A stretch of 64,000 nucleotides of DNA from Niastella sp966211305 (GTDB lineage: Bacteria; Bacteroidota; Bacteroidia; Chitinophagales; Chitinophagaceae). Location: NCBI GenBank assembly GCA_966211305.1, contig CBIHPC010000002.1, positions 35,116-99,115 of the forward strand, read 5' to 3'. The notes below the pieces were generated by a model, which worked only from the letters and a program-made list of their open reading frames with translations, was not told the origin of the DNA and searched no databases. Both the position numbers and the translations under genes were made by a program. Shown here in pieces: positions 20,165 to 30,165 of the stretch. The stretch's first letter is position 1; each line of letters starts with the position of its first letter.

Positions 20165-20227
20165 ATGCAAGCTCGCAGTTTAGAATTGATTGGTATGATC
20201 AAATCTCTCTGAAAGCCGCAGCAAACA

Positions 20228-20257
20228 GGTTCAATTATCAGGATTAATGGTTCAAAT
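20228..20257 (-). promoter_or_regulatory. Direct repeat of a GGTTCAA half-site in the susC1 leader
   Basis: GGTTCAAT (20228-20235) and GGTTCAAAT (20249-20257) on the plus strand are start-to-start 21 bp apart, two helical turns, in the 146-bp gap between HTCS1 and susC1. Direct repeats of this spacing fit a dimeric AraC-type activator such as the DNA-binding end of an HTCS. The same half-site recurs in the susC3/HTCS3 promoter. Binding is inferred. Confidence 0.4.
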
Positions 20258-20310
20258 TTGCGTATTCCTAAAAACGCTCATTGAAAATCAGGCATTAACG
20301 AAAAATGAGG

Positions 20311-23300
20311 TTATATTTTCGCTTTTATGTAATCGGAAGGAGAAACATGGTATTTTTCCCGGAAGCAGGTACTGAAATATTTAGGGCTACTGAAACCCGA
20401 CAAATACGCCACCTCTGCTATATTGGTATTTCCTGCATCGAGGTATTGCCTGGCGCGCTGCAACCGCATATCCCGTACAAATTCAACCGGTATGATACCG
20501 GTCAGACTTTTGAATTTTTTATAAAAAGTGCTTCTGCTCATTTTCATGTTTTCAGCAACCATTTCAAGGTTAAAGCCGGGATCGGTCATTTTTTCTTCTA
20601 CAATGCTGATCACTTCTTTCAAAAACTTTTCATCACCGGTGGTCACCACTACAGGGGCCGGACTCAGTTCAGGAGTCGTTTTTTTATTAACCAGCGTATT
20701 GAACAATTTTTTCCGCTGCCTTAGCAGATTATCGATGGAGGCTACCAGAAATTCATTATTGAACGGTTTCGTAATGTAATGGTCGGCGCCATACTGCAGT
20801 CCTTCTATCTGGCTTTCTATCGAATGCCTGGCCGATAAAAGTACTACCGGAATATGACTGGTATTGATGTCATTTTTTATTTTATTCAACATTTCAATGC
20901 CGTTCATCACGGGCATCATAATGTCACTTACGATCACATCGGGCATTAACTGCAGCGACATCTGCCAGCCTGCCGCACCATCCCTAGCTGCCACCACCCT
21001 ATACCGCTCACTAAGCTGTTTCTGAAGGAATGCACGCAGGTCGTCATTATCCTCTACCAGCAACAACAACGGCGCTTCGGGGTTAACAGGTTCCTGATTG
21101 GTTGATAGCCCTTCGGGTATTGACTGTAGTGCGGGTGTTATTTGATATTGGGAGGTTTCATGCTGAACATCAGTTATTGAGATATCGTTCCGGTTAAAAT
21201 GATCATAGCCTGATCGTAATTTTACTGTTACTGCCAGGCCGCCTTCGGCATTATTTTCTGCATAGATGGTTCCGCCATGTAAAAGCACGAGCTCCCTTGA
21301 AAGCGCCAGGCCGATACCAGATCCCTTTTGCCTGCTGACGGCCGGCTGATCGGCTTCATAAAAAAGTTCGAAGATTTCTTTCAACTTTTCCCTGTCAACA
21401 CCAGGCCCCTGGTCGCGAACTTCAATGGAAAATAAGTTTTCGGCCGGGATCAATTTAATAATGATACTGATGGCTTTCCCTTCTGGCGTAAATTTCACTG
21501 CATTGGCCAGGAGATTATAGATGACCACATCCAGTTTTTCTGCATCTCCCCAGGCAATAAGTTCCTGTTGTTCAGTTATGATATCCAGCTTTATGTCTTT
21601 GCGTTCCAGCTCTGCCTTAAAGTGCTCGCTTATTTTTTTTACGAAGTTCACTAATTCTATACGTGAAACATGCAGGGTGGCTTTGTTGCTTTCTATCTTT
21701 CTGAGGTCGAGCAGTTGGTTGATAAAACGTATCATCCGGCTGGCGTTCTTCTTTGCTATTTCCACATAGGCTGCTCCTTCAGATGACAATTTTTCTTTTT
21801 TCACCAACTGGTCTATAGGATTAACAATAAGCGTAAGCGGCGTTCGCAACTCATGAGAAACATTGGTAAAAAAATTCTCTTTAAGCACAGCCAGCTTTTG
21901 CTCTACCGCTATTTTGTTACGCAGCCGTATCATGGCGATCGCCGTACGCCGGATGAAAAACAATAACAAAGCTAAAACGAAGAGATATAACAGGTAAGCC
22001 CACCATGTTTTCCAGGGCGGAGGCAAAATAGTGATGGCTAACTGCCGGCCCGTTGTGTTCCGGTACAGATCATTTGTTACAGTTTTCACTTCAAATACAT
22101 AATGCCCGGGCGGCAAATTGGTATAGGTAACCCTTCTTCGCCTGCCGTCGTCATGCCAGGTGCTATCAAAACCGAGTAACCGGTAAACCAGGGCCTGCCT
22201 GTTTCCTGCGCGGTTATCCAGAATGGCATAATCGATACTGATAATATTCTGATTATACCGCAGGCTAAGATCAGACACATAATTTATGTCCTTCTTTAAT
22301 AATTCATTCGCCCCGGGCTGCACATTTTCATTATTGATCTGCAGACCCGTAAATACAATATTGGCTGCTATCCTGTTACTATTATTATTTATACGCCCCG
22401 GTTCGAAAGCTATATAACCTCTGCTACTTCCATAATAAATGCGGCCAGCCTGCACCGACCGGCAGGCTGCAGCTTCTGAGAAACTGACACGGGGTAATCC
22501 ATCGTAGGAATCAAAATTTCTAAAACTTTCGTTTTCAGGATTAAACCTCGAAAGGCCGTTTTCAGTGGCAATCCATAAATTGCCCATGGGGTCTTCAACA
22601 CAACTCAGCACATAATTATTAGGCAGGCCATCATTGGTAGTATAGTTTTTGAACCGCAGTGATACAAAAGGCTGATTGCCGACAGCTCTGCAAAAGCCGC
22701 CACCGGAAGTCGCAAGCCACATCTGTTTTTTTGAATCCCGGTAAATGAATTGAATATCATTATTCCCGAGGCTTTGCCGTTCGCCGGGTTCTTTACGGTA
22801 TGCTGTATACCTGTATACAGGTGAATGCCGGTCGTCAGCATCCAGTAACAGAAGGCCGTTTGTTGTGCCTATCCATAAATTCCCTGCGCTATCCAGGGCC
22901 ATATGCCTGATCTTATTGAAAATTTCAATGGGGTAATTTTTCACAACGTGGCCGGCCGGCACAAATTTTATGGAATCGCCTTTCGCCTGGATATAGAACA
23001 GCCCTTTGTCAAATGAACCTATCCAGATGCGCCCCTTTGCATCTTCCAGCAGCGCATATATTTGATTACAGGGTAAGCTGTTCGGATTGTTTTTGTCGGG
23101 ACGGAAATGGGTAAGGTGGTATTTTGTCGCTTCCTTATTTACAGGCGAAGCTTTAAAAAGCCCGTTACCTTTTGTACCCATCCAGATATTTCCACTCCTG
23201 TCCTGCATTATGGAATATACAAGCCCGGGCCCATCGGCCGGTTCATTATCAAATATCCCGGTGAGCTTTTTGCCATTCTGATACAAATAAACTTTACCGC

Positions 23301-24720
23301 TTTTCGCCCCCAGCCAAAGCCTGCTCCTGTTATCATAATAAATTCCCCTGATCTCGTTATCAAACTTTGAAACCGGTTGTTCTACCAACAACTGCTGCTC
23401 AAAAACATTGCTCTGCAATATGGTTCTCATGAGCTGCCTTTCATTGGTAGTAAGCCAGAATACACCTGTACTATCGTAGTACACGGCATAAATGGTGGCT
23501 GGAAGACTGCTGCTTCCTGCTTCCGGTGTATGTAAGTTATAGTTGAACGACTGACTGGCCTCATCAAAATAACCAAAACCGCCCCCCTTCATATGTACCC
23601 AGGTAAGTCCATTGTTATCTTCCAGAACGCTTACCCGGTTCAACACCGGGTTTAAACGATCGGAGTTCTTCCGGAAATAATATGCGAATGATTGTGTAGC
23701 AGGATTGAAACGAATAACGCCTTCTTTTGCCGGCGCTATCCATAAACAACCATTTTTGCCTTCGTATAACGAAGCAAGTGACTCACCGGAAGGATAACTT
23801 ATACCTGAAACATTCCCGTTTTTACGATGGTAAGTAATTACCTTGCCTGTTGATGTGGCAGCATAAATACAATCGTTTTTTTTTGACTGCAATAATGCAT
23901 TTAAATGGCCGGATGCTATTTTGCGAATCGTAAACAGGCCGGTGCTTTTCTGATAAATAAACAGGTTGCCATCGGCTGTGCCAAAATACAGGCAACCGGC
24001 ATCTTCCTCAAATGCAGTAAAATCTTTTCCTTCAGTAATGCTAAGTGATGCTGATCTGTCATTTTTATATACCCCCGAAGCAGACGGGATAAGACAACAC
24101 AATCCCTCCGGCGTTCCAATCCATATCCGTTTGTTGCGGTCTTCATGAAAAAAATTGATCTTGTTCGATGGTATGCGGTAGCCGGCTTCCAAACCCTTTT
24201 TGTACCGGATAATAGAATCTGCCGACAGGTTGTGCTGCGGTACACAAAAAAGACCTTCATTTACCGACTGCAGCCATACCCAGCCATTACTGGCGGAAAG
24301 TATTCTACTAAAAGTTATTTTTTGTTTGCCGGCCGGGGTGATGAACGGCGCCAATGGCGTGAACCGGCCATATTTTTTATCGAAACGGTAGATCTGTCTG
24401 TCGTATGCTTCTATCCACAAATGACCGGCCTGATCTTCCATCATCCTGTCTATTCTTCCATTACCCAGTTGCGACATGTCGCCTGGTAAAGATTTATACG
24501 AAACGAATGTATTGCCATCGAAGCGATTGATGCCATCCCAGGTTCCAAACCACATAAAACCTTCACGATCCCTGAGTATACAGGTCACTGCCTGGTGGGA
24601 AAGCCCGTTTTCCGTTGAGTAATATTCTACCTTGCCCCTCGGCTGCCCGGCAACTTTTGCCATACACAAAAAAAGGAGTAACGCAAACAAACCCGCACCT
24701 TTTTTACAAGCAATCGCCAT
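20311..24720 (-). CDS. Hybrid two-component system sensor/regulator HTCS1
   Basis: This 1469-aa one-protein signalling system starts with a signal peptide (about 1-25). The periplasmic sensor is built of two-component-propeller repeats (HQAVTCILRDREGFMWFGTWDG and many WIGT/W-G variants) closed by a Y_Y_Y domain (TYTNLPPGHYVFEVK). A single membrane segment follows (WWAYLLYLFVLALLLFFI, about 908-928). The cytoplasmic part has HisKA (SHELRTPL, phosphorylated His about 956), HATPase_c (NLLANAVKFTPEG, KGSGIGLAL), a receiver domain (VSDIMMP, Asp about 1266) and a C-terminal AraC-type HTH pair (about 1370-1465). All phosphorelay residues are present. HTCS proteins typically bind an imported oligosaccharide in the periplasm and activate the adjacent PUL; here that is susC1-susD1 and the pectinases just downstream, so a homogalacturonan oligomer is the likely signal. 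It is divergent from HTCS2. Confidence 0.95.
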   Translation of the reverse strand: MAIACKKGAGLFALLLFLCMAKVAGQPRGKVEYYSTENGLSHQAVTCILRDREGFMWFGTWDGINRFDGNTFVSYKSLPGDMSQLGNGRIDRMMEDQAGHLWIEAYDRQIYRFDKKYGRFTPLAPFITPAGKQKITFSRILSASNGWVWLQSVNEGLFCVPQHNLSADSIIRYKKGLEAGYRIPSNKINFFHEDRNKRIWIGTPEGLCCLIPSASGVYKNDRSASLSITEGKDFTAFEEDAGCLYFGTADGNLFIYQKSTGLFTIRKIASGHLNALLQSKKNDCIYAATSTGKVITYHRKNGNVSGISYPSGESLASLYEGKNGCLWIAPAKEGVIRFNPATQSFAYYFRKNSDRLNPVLNRVSVLEDNNGLTWVHMKGGGFGYFDEASQSFNYNLHTPEAGSSSLPATIYAVYYDSTGVFWLTTNERQLMRTILQSNVFEQQLLVEQPVSKFDNEIRGIYYDNRSRLWLGAKSGKVYLYQNGKKLTGIFDNEPADGPGLVYSIMQDRSGNIWMGTKGNGLFKASPVNKEATKYHLTHFRPDKNNPNSLPCNQIYALLEDAKGRIWIGSFDKGLFYIQAKGDSIKFVPAGHVVKNYPIEIFNKIRHMALDSAGNLWIGTTNGLLLLDADDRHSPVYRYTAYRKEPGERQSLGNNDIQFIYRDSKKQMWLATSGGGFCRAVGNQPFVSLRFKNYTTNDGLPNNYVLSCVEDPMGNLWIATENGLSRFNPENESFRNFDSYDGLPRVSFSEAAACRSVQAGRIYYGSSRGYIAFEPGRINNNSNRIAANIVFTGLQINNENVQPGANELLKKDINYVSDLSLRYNQNIISIDYAILDNRAGNRQALVYRLLGFDSTWHDDGRRRRVTYTNLPPGHYVFEVKTVTNDLYRNTTGRQLAITILPPPWKTWWAYLLYLFVLALLLFFIRRTAIAMIRLRNKIAVEQKLAVLKENFFTNVSHELRTPLTLIVNPIDQLVKKEKLSSEGAAYVEIAKKNASRMIRFINQLLDLRKIESNKATLHVSRIELVNFVKKISEHFKAELERKDIKLDIITEQQELIAWGDAEKLDVVIYNLLANAVKFTPEGKAISIIIKLIPAENLFSIEVRDQGPGVDREKLKEIFELFYEADQPAVSRQKGSGIGLALSRELVLLHGGTIYAENNAEGGLAVTVKLRSGYDHFNRNDISITDVQHETSQYQITPALQSIPEGLSTNQEPVNPEAPLLLLVEDNDDLRAFLQKQLSERYRVVAARDGAAGWQMSLQLMPDVIVSDIMMPVMNGIEMLNKIKNDINTSHIPVVLLSARHSIESQIEGLQYGADHYITKPFNNEFLVASIDNLLRQRKKLFNTLVNKKTTPELSPAPVVVTTGDEKFLKEVISIVEEKMTDPGFNLEMVAENMKMSRSTFYKKFKSLTGIIPVEFVRDMRLQRARQYLDAGNTNIAEVAYLSGFSSPKYFSTCFREKYHVSPSDYIKAKI

Positions 24721-25023
24721 GAATTGAACACTTTAACTTAAGTAACTTATTTCCTGAAGGAAGATAATAGCAGACGGTTCACCTGTTTTTTAAACCCAAC
24801 GCTATGTTTGCAATATAAACTTTTCTTATGATGCTATAAATACTGATGAAATAATTAACTGGCCTGTTAAAAATATTTTGATAACTTTCTGTTTTCATAT
24901 ACCTGAAACATGACGAAAGGAGTTCGACAAAACGAATGAGTCTACCCTTCAGATAGGTTATTAAACGTTTCAGGCCTCTTTGTATATTATCAAAAAACAA
25001 ACGGTCTTTGCCGGGGAGAGAAA
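24721..25023. other. Divergent promoter region between HTCS1 and HTCS2
   Basis: This 303-bp AT-rich gap contains no credible gene; a 73-codon leftward open frame in it has no recognisable features. It must hold the start signals of both HTCS genes. Two small elements are visible: a tandem TAACTTA repeat (24734-24740 and 24743-24749, 9-bp period) close to the HTCS1 start, and an AAACGTTT palindrome (24963-24970) on the HTCS2 side. I could not place a convincing Bacteroidota promoter (TTTG / TAnnTTTG). Confidence 0.5.
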
Positions 25024-28000
25024 ATGATGAGCCGAAGTATTATATTCCTCTTTTTTATACTTCTTTTAATTGCCAGAACACCTTGTTTTGCTTTTAGTGA
25101 TCCGCCGGTAAAATACCTGGGTATTGATCAGGGATTATCAAATAACGGGGTGCTCAGCATTTTCCAGGATCACAACGGCTTTATGTGGTTTGGGACTTTT
25201 GATGGACTGAACCTTTACGACGGTTACAACTTTAAGATTTTCCGAAACGTCTTTGGTGACAGTACTTCGCTGAAATCCAACTATATCAGGGTAATTACTG
25301 AAGATCCCGATCATCATCTTTGGGTTGGTACCGGGTCAGGGTTGAATATTTATAACCCCGTTAAAGCAAACTTTTATACTGCGAAATTCAAATCCAGGAA
25401 TCATCCATTTTTAAAACCATTGGAAAATTCGATCAGTGCCATTCAAAAAAATGATAAGGATGGAAGCATGTTGGTTGGTGCCCACAACAGCGGTTTATTG
25501 GTATTTGAAAAAAATAGCAGGAGCGGTGTGCAGATTCCATTCCTGTCGTGGAAGGGGCATGAAGACAATTATGATGTAACAGCGCTTGCCTTGGATCCAA
25601 ACCGGCAAATGGCGTGGTTATTTATTCAGGAGGCCGGGCTTTGCCTGTATAATATAAAAAATAAAGAGCTGAAGTTAATTAATGGAACTATTAAAAAGGC
25701 CGGGTGTTTAAAGTTAGACAGCAAAGGGAACTTATGGCTGGGAAATGAAAATGGGCTTTTCCGATACGACATCGGGAATAATGTTTTTTCAGATAATGTA
25801 CTGCCTGTTAAAGGCAGGGTAATGCATCTTTTTGAAGACCGGCAACATGTATTATGGATTTCCTGTCATGGCAATGGCGTGTGGTCAATGCCTGTTGGTC
25901 AAAACCGGCCTGCTGCTTACCTGTCAGCCTCAGGCACATCTTTGATCAATAGCAATTTTATATATACCATTTACGATGATCTTCAGGGCAACAGATGGAT
26001 AGGAACAATGCACGGGGGGATCACAATGATTCAATTCCGGCGCAATCTATTTAACCATATTACAAGTTCTGCTTCCGGGCAGAACAATAGCATTGAGGAT
26101 TTCATTTTTTGTTTTGCTGAAGATAAAAAAGGTAATGTGTGGATTGGCACCGATGGCGCCGGGCTGAAGTATTGGGACCGTCATAATAATACATTTACCT
26201 ATTATAAGCATAATCCGAACAATTCCGCTACCATCAGCAGCGACTTTATCACCAACGTAGCTTGTGACTCGCAAGGCGATCTTTGGGCCGTTAGCTGGCT
26301 TGGCGGTGTGAACCGGCTAAAAAAGGGTTCGAAAAAATTTGAACATTTCGATTGTTATAATCCTCATACGGGCAATTTTGAAAAAAACGCCTGGCTGGTC
26401 TTTGAAGATTCCCGCAAACAATTATGGGTCACTACTGCAAATGGAGGCGCGCTGTATACATTCAATCGAAACACCAACCGTTTCGAAATTTTTGATGAAA
26501 AATTAACCACTATTCTGTGTATCTCGGAAGTCAGGCAGGGCAACATTATGGCCGGTTACCGATTCTCCTTAGTGCAAATTGATCAGGTAAATAAAAAGCA
26601 TCAGATCTGGCCTGTGGGACATTCCGTTCGTTGTGTTCACGAAGACCGCAATAAAAACCTCTGGGTAGGAACGGATGGCGGGGGACTATTGTTATTCGAT
26701 CGTACAAAAGGCACCTACCAACAATTCACCACCTCAAATGGTTTGCCAAGCAACACCATTCTTCGCATGCTGGAAGATGATAAAAACAATTTGTGGCTGA
26801 GCACCTATAATGGTCTATGCAAGTTCAACACCATTGATAAAACATGCCGGAATTTCTCAAAATCCGACGGTCTGCAAAGCAAACAATTCGGCTTTAATGC
26901 GGCTGCGGCTCTACGATCGGGTGAATTTTTATTTGGCGGCATTAAAGGATTTAACATTTTTTATCCCGATAGCATACATGACAAAAAGGAGGAATTCCAA
27001 ATATATCTCACGGGTTTAAAGATCAATGATAAGCCCGTTGAAGAAAATGATTCTTATATAAGCAAAAGGGCTTCAGAACGGATAGAAAAAATAGCTCTGC
27101 CATATGATCAGGCCATTCTCTCCCTTGATTATGTGGCACTGGATTACAACGGCGCCGATAAAATTAAATATGCCTATAAGTTAAACGGATGGGATAAAAG
27201 CTGGAATTATGTCAATAACGTTCGTTCGGCCAATTATTCACGGCTTCATGAAGGAACCTATGTTTTTCAGGTTAAAGTAAATAACGGTACGGATAACTGG
27301 AGCTCCCCAACCAGCCTCCTTACAGTAGTTGTACTTCCGCCGTGGTACCGAACCTGGTGGGCTTATTTTATGTATGTCATGCTGTTTGTATCGGCAATTT
27401 ACCTGTACATAAGTTATAATAAACGACAGGAACGGCTGAAATACGAAATCAAAATGGCAAATTTTGAAAAGGAAAAAGAAAAGGAACTAACTGAAAAAAA
27501 ACTCTCCTTTTTCACGCAAATTTCACATGAATTCCGCACGCCGCTTACTTTGATCATCAATCCAATCAAAGACCTGATCCAAAAAATTGATACCCCTGAT
27601 GAACAGCAGGAATTAAACGTTGTGCATCGCAACGCACGCCGTTTATTGAGCATGGTAAACCAGCTGCTTCTTTTCAGAAAGGCAGATGTAGCAATCGACA
27701 CCCTGAAATTTTCCCGGCAGAACTTCTACCAGTTGTGTCATGAGGTGTTTTTGTACTTTGTGCAACAGGCAAAGGGGAATTGCCAGGAATATCTGTTTGA
27801 ATTTGAAAACCAAAACCTGGAACTGTATATAGATAAGGAAAAAATGGAGATCGCATTGTTTAATCTTCTTTCAAATGCTATTAAATATACACCTGAGCAT
27901 GGAAAAATTACATTTAGGGTAACGGAATCTGTAAACGAAGTGAATATTGCAGTTATAGACAGTGGGTATGGTATTGCCGCCGGGGAAGCTTCACGCATCT

Positions 28001-29118
28001 TTGAGAAATTTTACCAGGCTGATTCTCCAAATGCGACAGCCAAAACCGGTTTTGGAATCGGCTTATACCTTGTGAAAAGTTTTGTGGAAAGCCACAAAGG
28101 CACTGTCAGTTTCCAAACCTCAGCAGGTAAAGGGACAACTTTCCTGGTAACTTTAAAAAAAGGAAAAAAGCATTTGGAAGGCCAGACAATCCTGCATACA
28201 CCACAACGGGCGACCTCCATTTTAACTGAATTGGCTGAAGATGCACAGGCAGAACCGGTTGCTGCTGTTCCAGATGCTAAAACAGAAGAACCGGTCACCG
28301 ATCGCCAAATCATTTTGCTGGCTGATGATGACGATGCAATAAGGCGCTACCTGCAACAAATTTTAAAGAACAAATACGAGTTACTGGAAGCAGTGAACGG
28401 AATGGAGGCACTGAAAATAGCGCAGGAAAAGTTTCCCGACCTGGTGATCAGTGATATCAGGATGGCGGAAATGGATGGGATCGAGCTTTGCCGGCAAATA
28501 AAACAGGACCAGAACCTTAACCATATTCCGGTAATATTGCTCACCGGCAGTAATGGTGATGAAGTGGAGTTACAAAGCATTGAAGGCGGCGCCGATGCAT
28601 ATATTACCAAACCATTCGATAAAGATATTCTGCTTGCCAAAGTGGAAAACCTTTTTAATAGCCGTAGTGAGCTTCAAAAATATTTCTTCAATGAGGTAAC
28701 CTTACAGAAAAACACCCTTAAGATCTCTCCTGAATACAAGGAATTCCTTGACAAATGCATTGACATTGTAGAGCAACATCTTCATGATGACCAGTTCACA
28801 ATTAAGAAACTGGCCCATGATATTGGAATGAGCCACTCTTACCTGTACAAAAAGGTGCGGCTGATGTCGGGACAATCGGTTGCTGGTTTTATAAGGTACA
28901 TCCGGCTTAGAAAAGCAGCAGCGCTTATGATCAAAGCAAACTGCAACGTCAATGACGCTGCTTTTCAGGTTGGCATCAACGATGTGAAGTATTTCAGGCG
29001 GCAGTTCAACAAACTGTTTGGAATGAATCCTTCGGAGTACATAAAAAAATACCGTGATCCTTTTAACAAGACTTATCAGATCTCTACAAAGGTGTTGAAA
29101 GAAAAGTCAAAAGATTAA
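25024..29118 (+). CDS. Hybrid two-component system sensor/regulator HTCS2
   Basis: This 1364-aa protein has the same architecture as HTCS1. In order: signal peptide (about 1-24), propeller repeats (NNGVLSIFQDHNGFMWFGTF onward), Y_Y_Y domain (YSRLHEGTYVFQVKVNN), membrane segment (WWAYFMYVMLFVSAIYLYIS, about 778-798), HisKA (SHEFRTPL, His about 835), HATPase_c (NLLSNAIKYTPEHG, GFGIGLYLVK), receiver (ISDIRMAEMDG, Asp about 1144) and AraC-type HTH (LAHDIGMSHSYLYKKVRLMSG to the end). In the receiver, the usual Pro of the DxMMP motif is Ala. The C-terminus runs about 20 residues beyond the second HTH. It is convergent with PUL2 and divergent from HTCS1. By neighbourhood it most likely controls PUL2, which has no other HTCS, though that PUL also encodes a LacI-type regulator; control of PUL1 together with HTCS1 is possible. 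Confidence 0.94.
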   Translation: MMSRSIIFLFFILLLIARTPCFAFSDPPVKYLGIDQGLSNNGVLSIFQDHNGFMWFGTFDGLNLYDGYNFKIFRNVFGDSTSLKSNYIRVITEDPDHHLWVGTGSGLNIYNPVKANFYTAKFKSRNHPFLKPLENSISAIQKNDKDGSMLVGAHNSGLLVFEKNSRSGVQIPFLSWKGHEDNYDVTALALDPNRQMAWLFIQEAGLCLYNIKNKELKLINGTIKKAGCLKLDSKGNLWLGNENGLFRYDIGNNVFSDNVLPVKGRVMHLFEDRQHVLWISCHGNGVWSMPVGQNRPAAYLSASGTSLINSNFIYTIYDDLQGNRWIGTMHGGITMIQFRRNLFNHITSSASGQNNSIEDFIFCFAEDKKGNVWIGTDGAGLKYWDRHNNTFTYYKHNPNNSATISSDFITNVACDSQGDLWAVSWLGGVNRLKKGSKKFEHFDCYNPHTGNFEKNAWLVFEDSRKQLWVTTANGGALYTFNRNTNRFEIFDEKLTTILCISEVRQGNIMAGYRFSLVQIDQVNKKHQIWPVGHSVRCVHEDRNKNLWVGTDGGGLLLFDRTKGTYQQFTTSNGLPSNTILRMLEDDKNNLWLSTYNGLCKFNTIDKTCRNFSKSDGLQSKQFGFNAAAALRSGEFLFGGIKGFNIFYPDSIHDKKEEFQIYLTGLKINDKPVEENDSYISKRASERIEKIALPYDQAILSLDYVALDYNGADKIKYAYKLNGWDKSWNYVNNVRSANYSRLHEGTYVFQVKVNNGTDNWSSPTSLLTVVVLPPWYRTWWAYFMYVMLFVSAIYLYISYNKRQERLKYEIKMANFEKEKEKELTEKKLSFFTQISHEFRTPLTLIINPIKDLIQKIDTPDEQQELNVVHRNARRLLSMVNQLLLFRKADVAIDTLKFSRQNFYQLCHEVFLYFVQQAKGNCQEYLFEFENQNLELYIDKEKMEIALFNLLSNAIKYTPEHGKITFRVTESVNEVNIAVIDSGYGIAAGEASRIFEKFYQADSPNATAKTGFGIGLYLVKSFVESHKGTVSFQTSAGKGTTFLVTLKKGKKHLEGQTILHTPQRATSILTELAEDAQAEPVAAVPDAKTEEPVTDRQIILLADDDDAIRRYLQQILKNKYELLEAVNGMEALKIAQEKFPDLVISDIRMAEMDGIELCRQIKQDQNLNHIPVILLTGSNGDEVELQSIEGGADAYITKPFDKDILLAKVENLFNSRSELQKYFFNEVTLQKNTLKISPEYKEFLDKCIDIVEQHLHDDQFTIKKLAHDIGMSHSYLYKKVRLMSGQSVAGFIRYIRLRKAAALMIKANCNVNDAAFQVGINDVKYFRRQFNKLFGMNPSEYIKKYRDPFNKTYQISTKVLKEKSKD

Positions 29119-29120
29119 GC

Positions 29121-29155
29121 AGGGTGTGCCACACATCTAAAGAGTGGCACACCTT
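29121..29155. terminator. Convergent terminator hairpin overlapping the end of lacI
   Basis: A perfect 10-bp inverted repeat (GGTGTGCCAC at 29123-29132, GTGGCACACC at 29144-29153) has an 11-nt loop and sits just after the HTCS2 stop. One arm and the loop cover the last codons and the stop codon of the oppositely oriented lacI gene. It probably terminates both converging transcripts. No long T tract is present. Confidence 0.65.
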
Positions 29156-30165
29156 ATGGAAGATCCCCTGATCATCAGTTGCGATGCAAGCGTGACAGTA
29201 TAATCAGCCCGGTCGGAACGGCCGTTCAATTGAGCTATAAGATTAATTGCAGCAATTTCTCCCATTTCCCTTCCAGGGTAGTTAATAGTAGTTAATTGGG
29301 GTTCTAGCAGCCTGCTGATGGTGTCGTTATTAAAACCTACGATCGCTATGTCTTCCGGGATCTTGATACCGGCATCTTTCAGGCTTTTCATGCATACGGC
29401 CGCACATAAGTCATTCGCAAAAAACAACCCATCGGGCCTTTCCTTCATTTCCAGTATTTGCCGGGCCACCTCCCCCCCTGCTTTCTCACTAAGATCCGTG
29501 ATCATAAGCTGGCAAGGTTCATAAGGCAAATTATGCTCCTGCAAGGCTTTTCGAAATCCGTTCAGCCTGTCGGCATATACGTTTTGAGCCAGATTTCCTG
29601 TTATGTGCATAACCCTGCTACAACCTTGCTGAACGAGGTGTACAGTGGCGTCGTAACCAGCCTTATGATTATCGATGACAACCCTGATGCCCGGAGCATC
29701 CTCTCTCACCCGGTCAAAGAACACAATGGGTATTCCGCGTTTGATAAAAGGGTCATAGTGACTAAGATCAACCGTGTCATAAGCCAGGGATACGATCAGT
29801 CCATCTACCCGTTTATGAAATAAGTTTTTGGCATTGGCTATTTCTGTTGCAGTGGATTCGGAAGAATGTCCTATAATAATTATGTATTGTGCGCCGGTAA
29901 TCACCTTTTCTATTCCACTAAGCACCGAAGCGATAAAACGGCTATTAAGTTCGTGAACAATAATGCCGATAGTATTGGTTTTTTGCATTCTAAGCCCGCT
30001 TGCAAAATTGTTCTTTCTGTAACCGATAGCCTCAGCCAGCTCACACACTTTTCTTTTTGTTTTTTTACTAACTGTAGGATCATTGTTCAATGCCCTGCTA
30101 ACTGTGGCAACAGAAATGTTCAGGCGCTCCGCCAGGTCGTATATCGTCAGGTCTTTTTTACTCAT
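29137..30165 (-). CDS. LacI/GalR family transcriptional regulator of PUL2
   Basis: The protein has 342 aa. An N-terminal LacI helix-turn-helix (about 7-30, IYDLAERLNISVATVSRALN) and hinge (KKTKRKVCELAEAIGYRKN) are followed by a periplasmic-binding-protein-like effector domain (TIGIIVHELNSRFIASVLSG, FFANDLCAAVCMKSLKDAGI, IVGFNNDTISRLLEPQLTTI). LacI-family proteins bind palindromic operators as dimers and are displaced, or recruited, by a sugar-derived effector. Its start overlaps the end of the GH115 gene by 8 bp, which implies translational coupling and makes it the last gene of the susC2 operon, so it may regulate its own operon. A well-formed LacI-type palindrome lies upstream of susC2 at 41871. 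Its effector is unknown; a uronic acid or galactose derivative would fit. Confidence 0.93.
   Translation of the reverse strand: MSKKDLTIYDLAERLNISVATVSRALNNDPTVSKKTKRKVCELAEAIGYRKNNFASGLRMQKTNTIGIIVHELNSRFIASVLSGIEKVITGAQYIIIIGHSSESTATEIANAKNLFHKRVDGLIVSLAYDTVDLSHYDPFIKRGIPIVFFDRVREDAPGIRVVIDNHKAGYDATVHLVQQGCSRVMHITGNLAQNVYADRLNGFRKALQEHNLPYEPCQLMITDLSEKAGGEVARQILEMKERPDGLFFANDLCAAVCMKSLKDAGIKIPEDIAIVGFNNDTISRLLEPQLTTINYPGREMGEIAAINLIAQLNGRSDRADYTVTLASQLMIRGSSIRCATL

Noticed and set aside
24779..25000. Leftward 73-codon frame between HTCS1 and HTCS2
   Set aside because: Low-complexity basic and hydrophobic text with no known pattern, within a region needed for two promoters.
24975..25020. 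TTTG-N20-GGTCTTTG as an HTCS2 promoter
   Set aside because: The -7 element lacks the TA of TAnnTTTG and the implied start would be only a few bases before the ATG.
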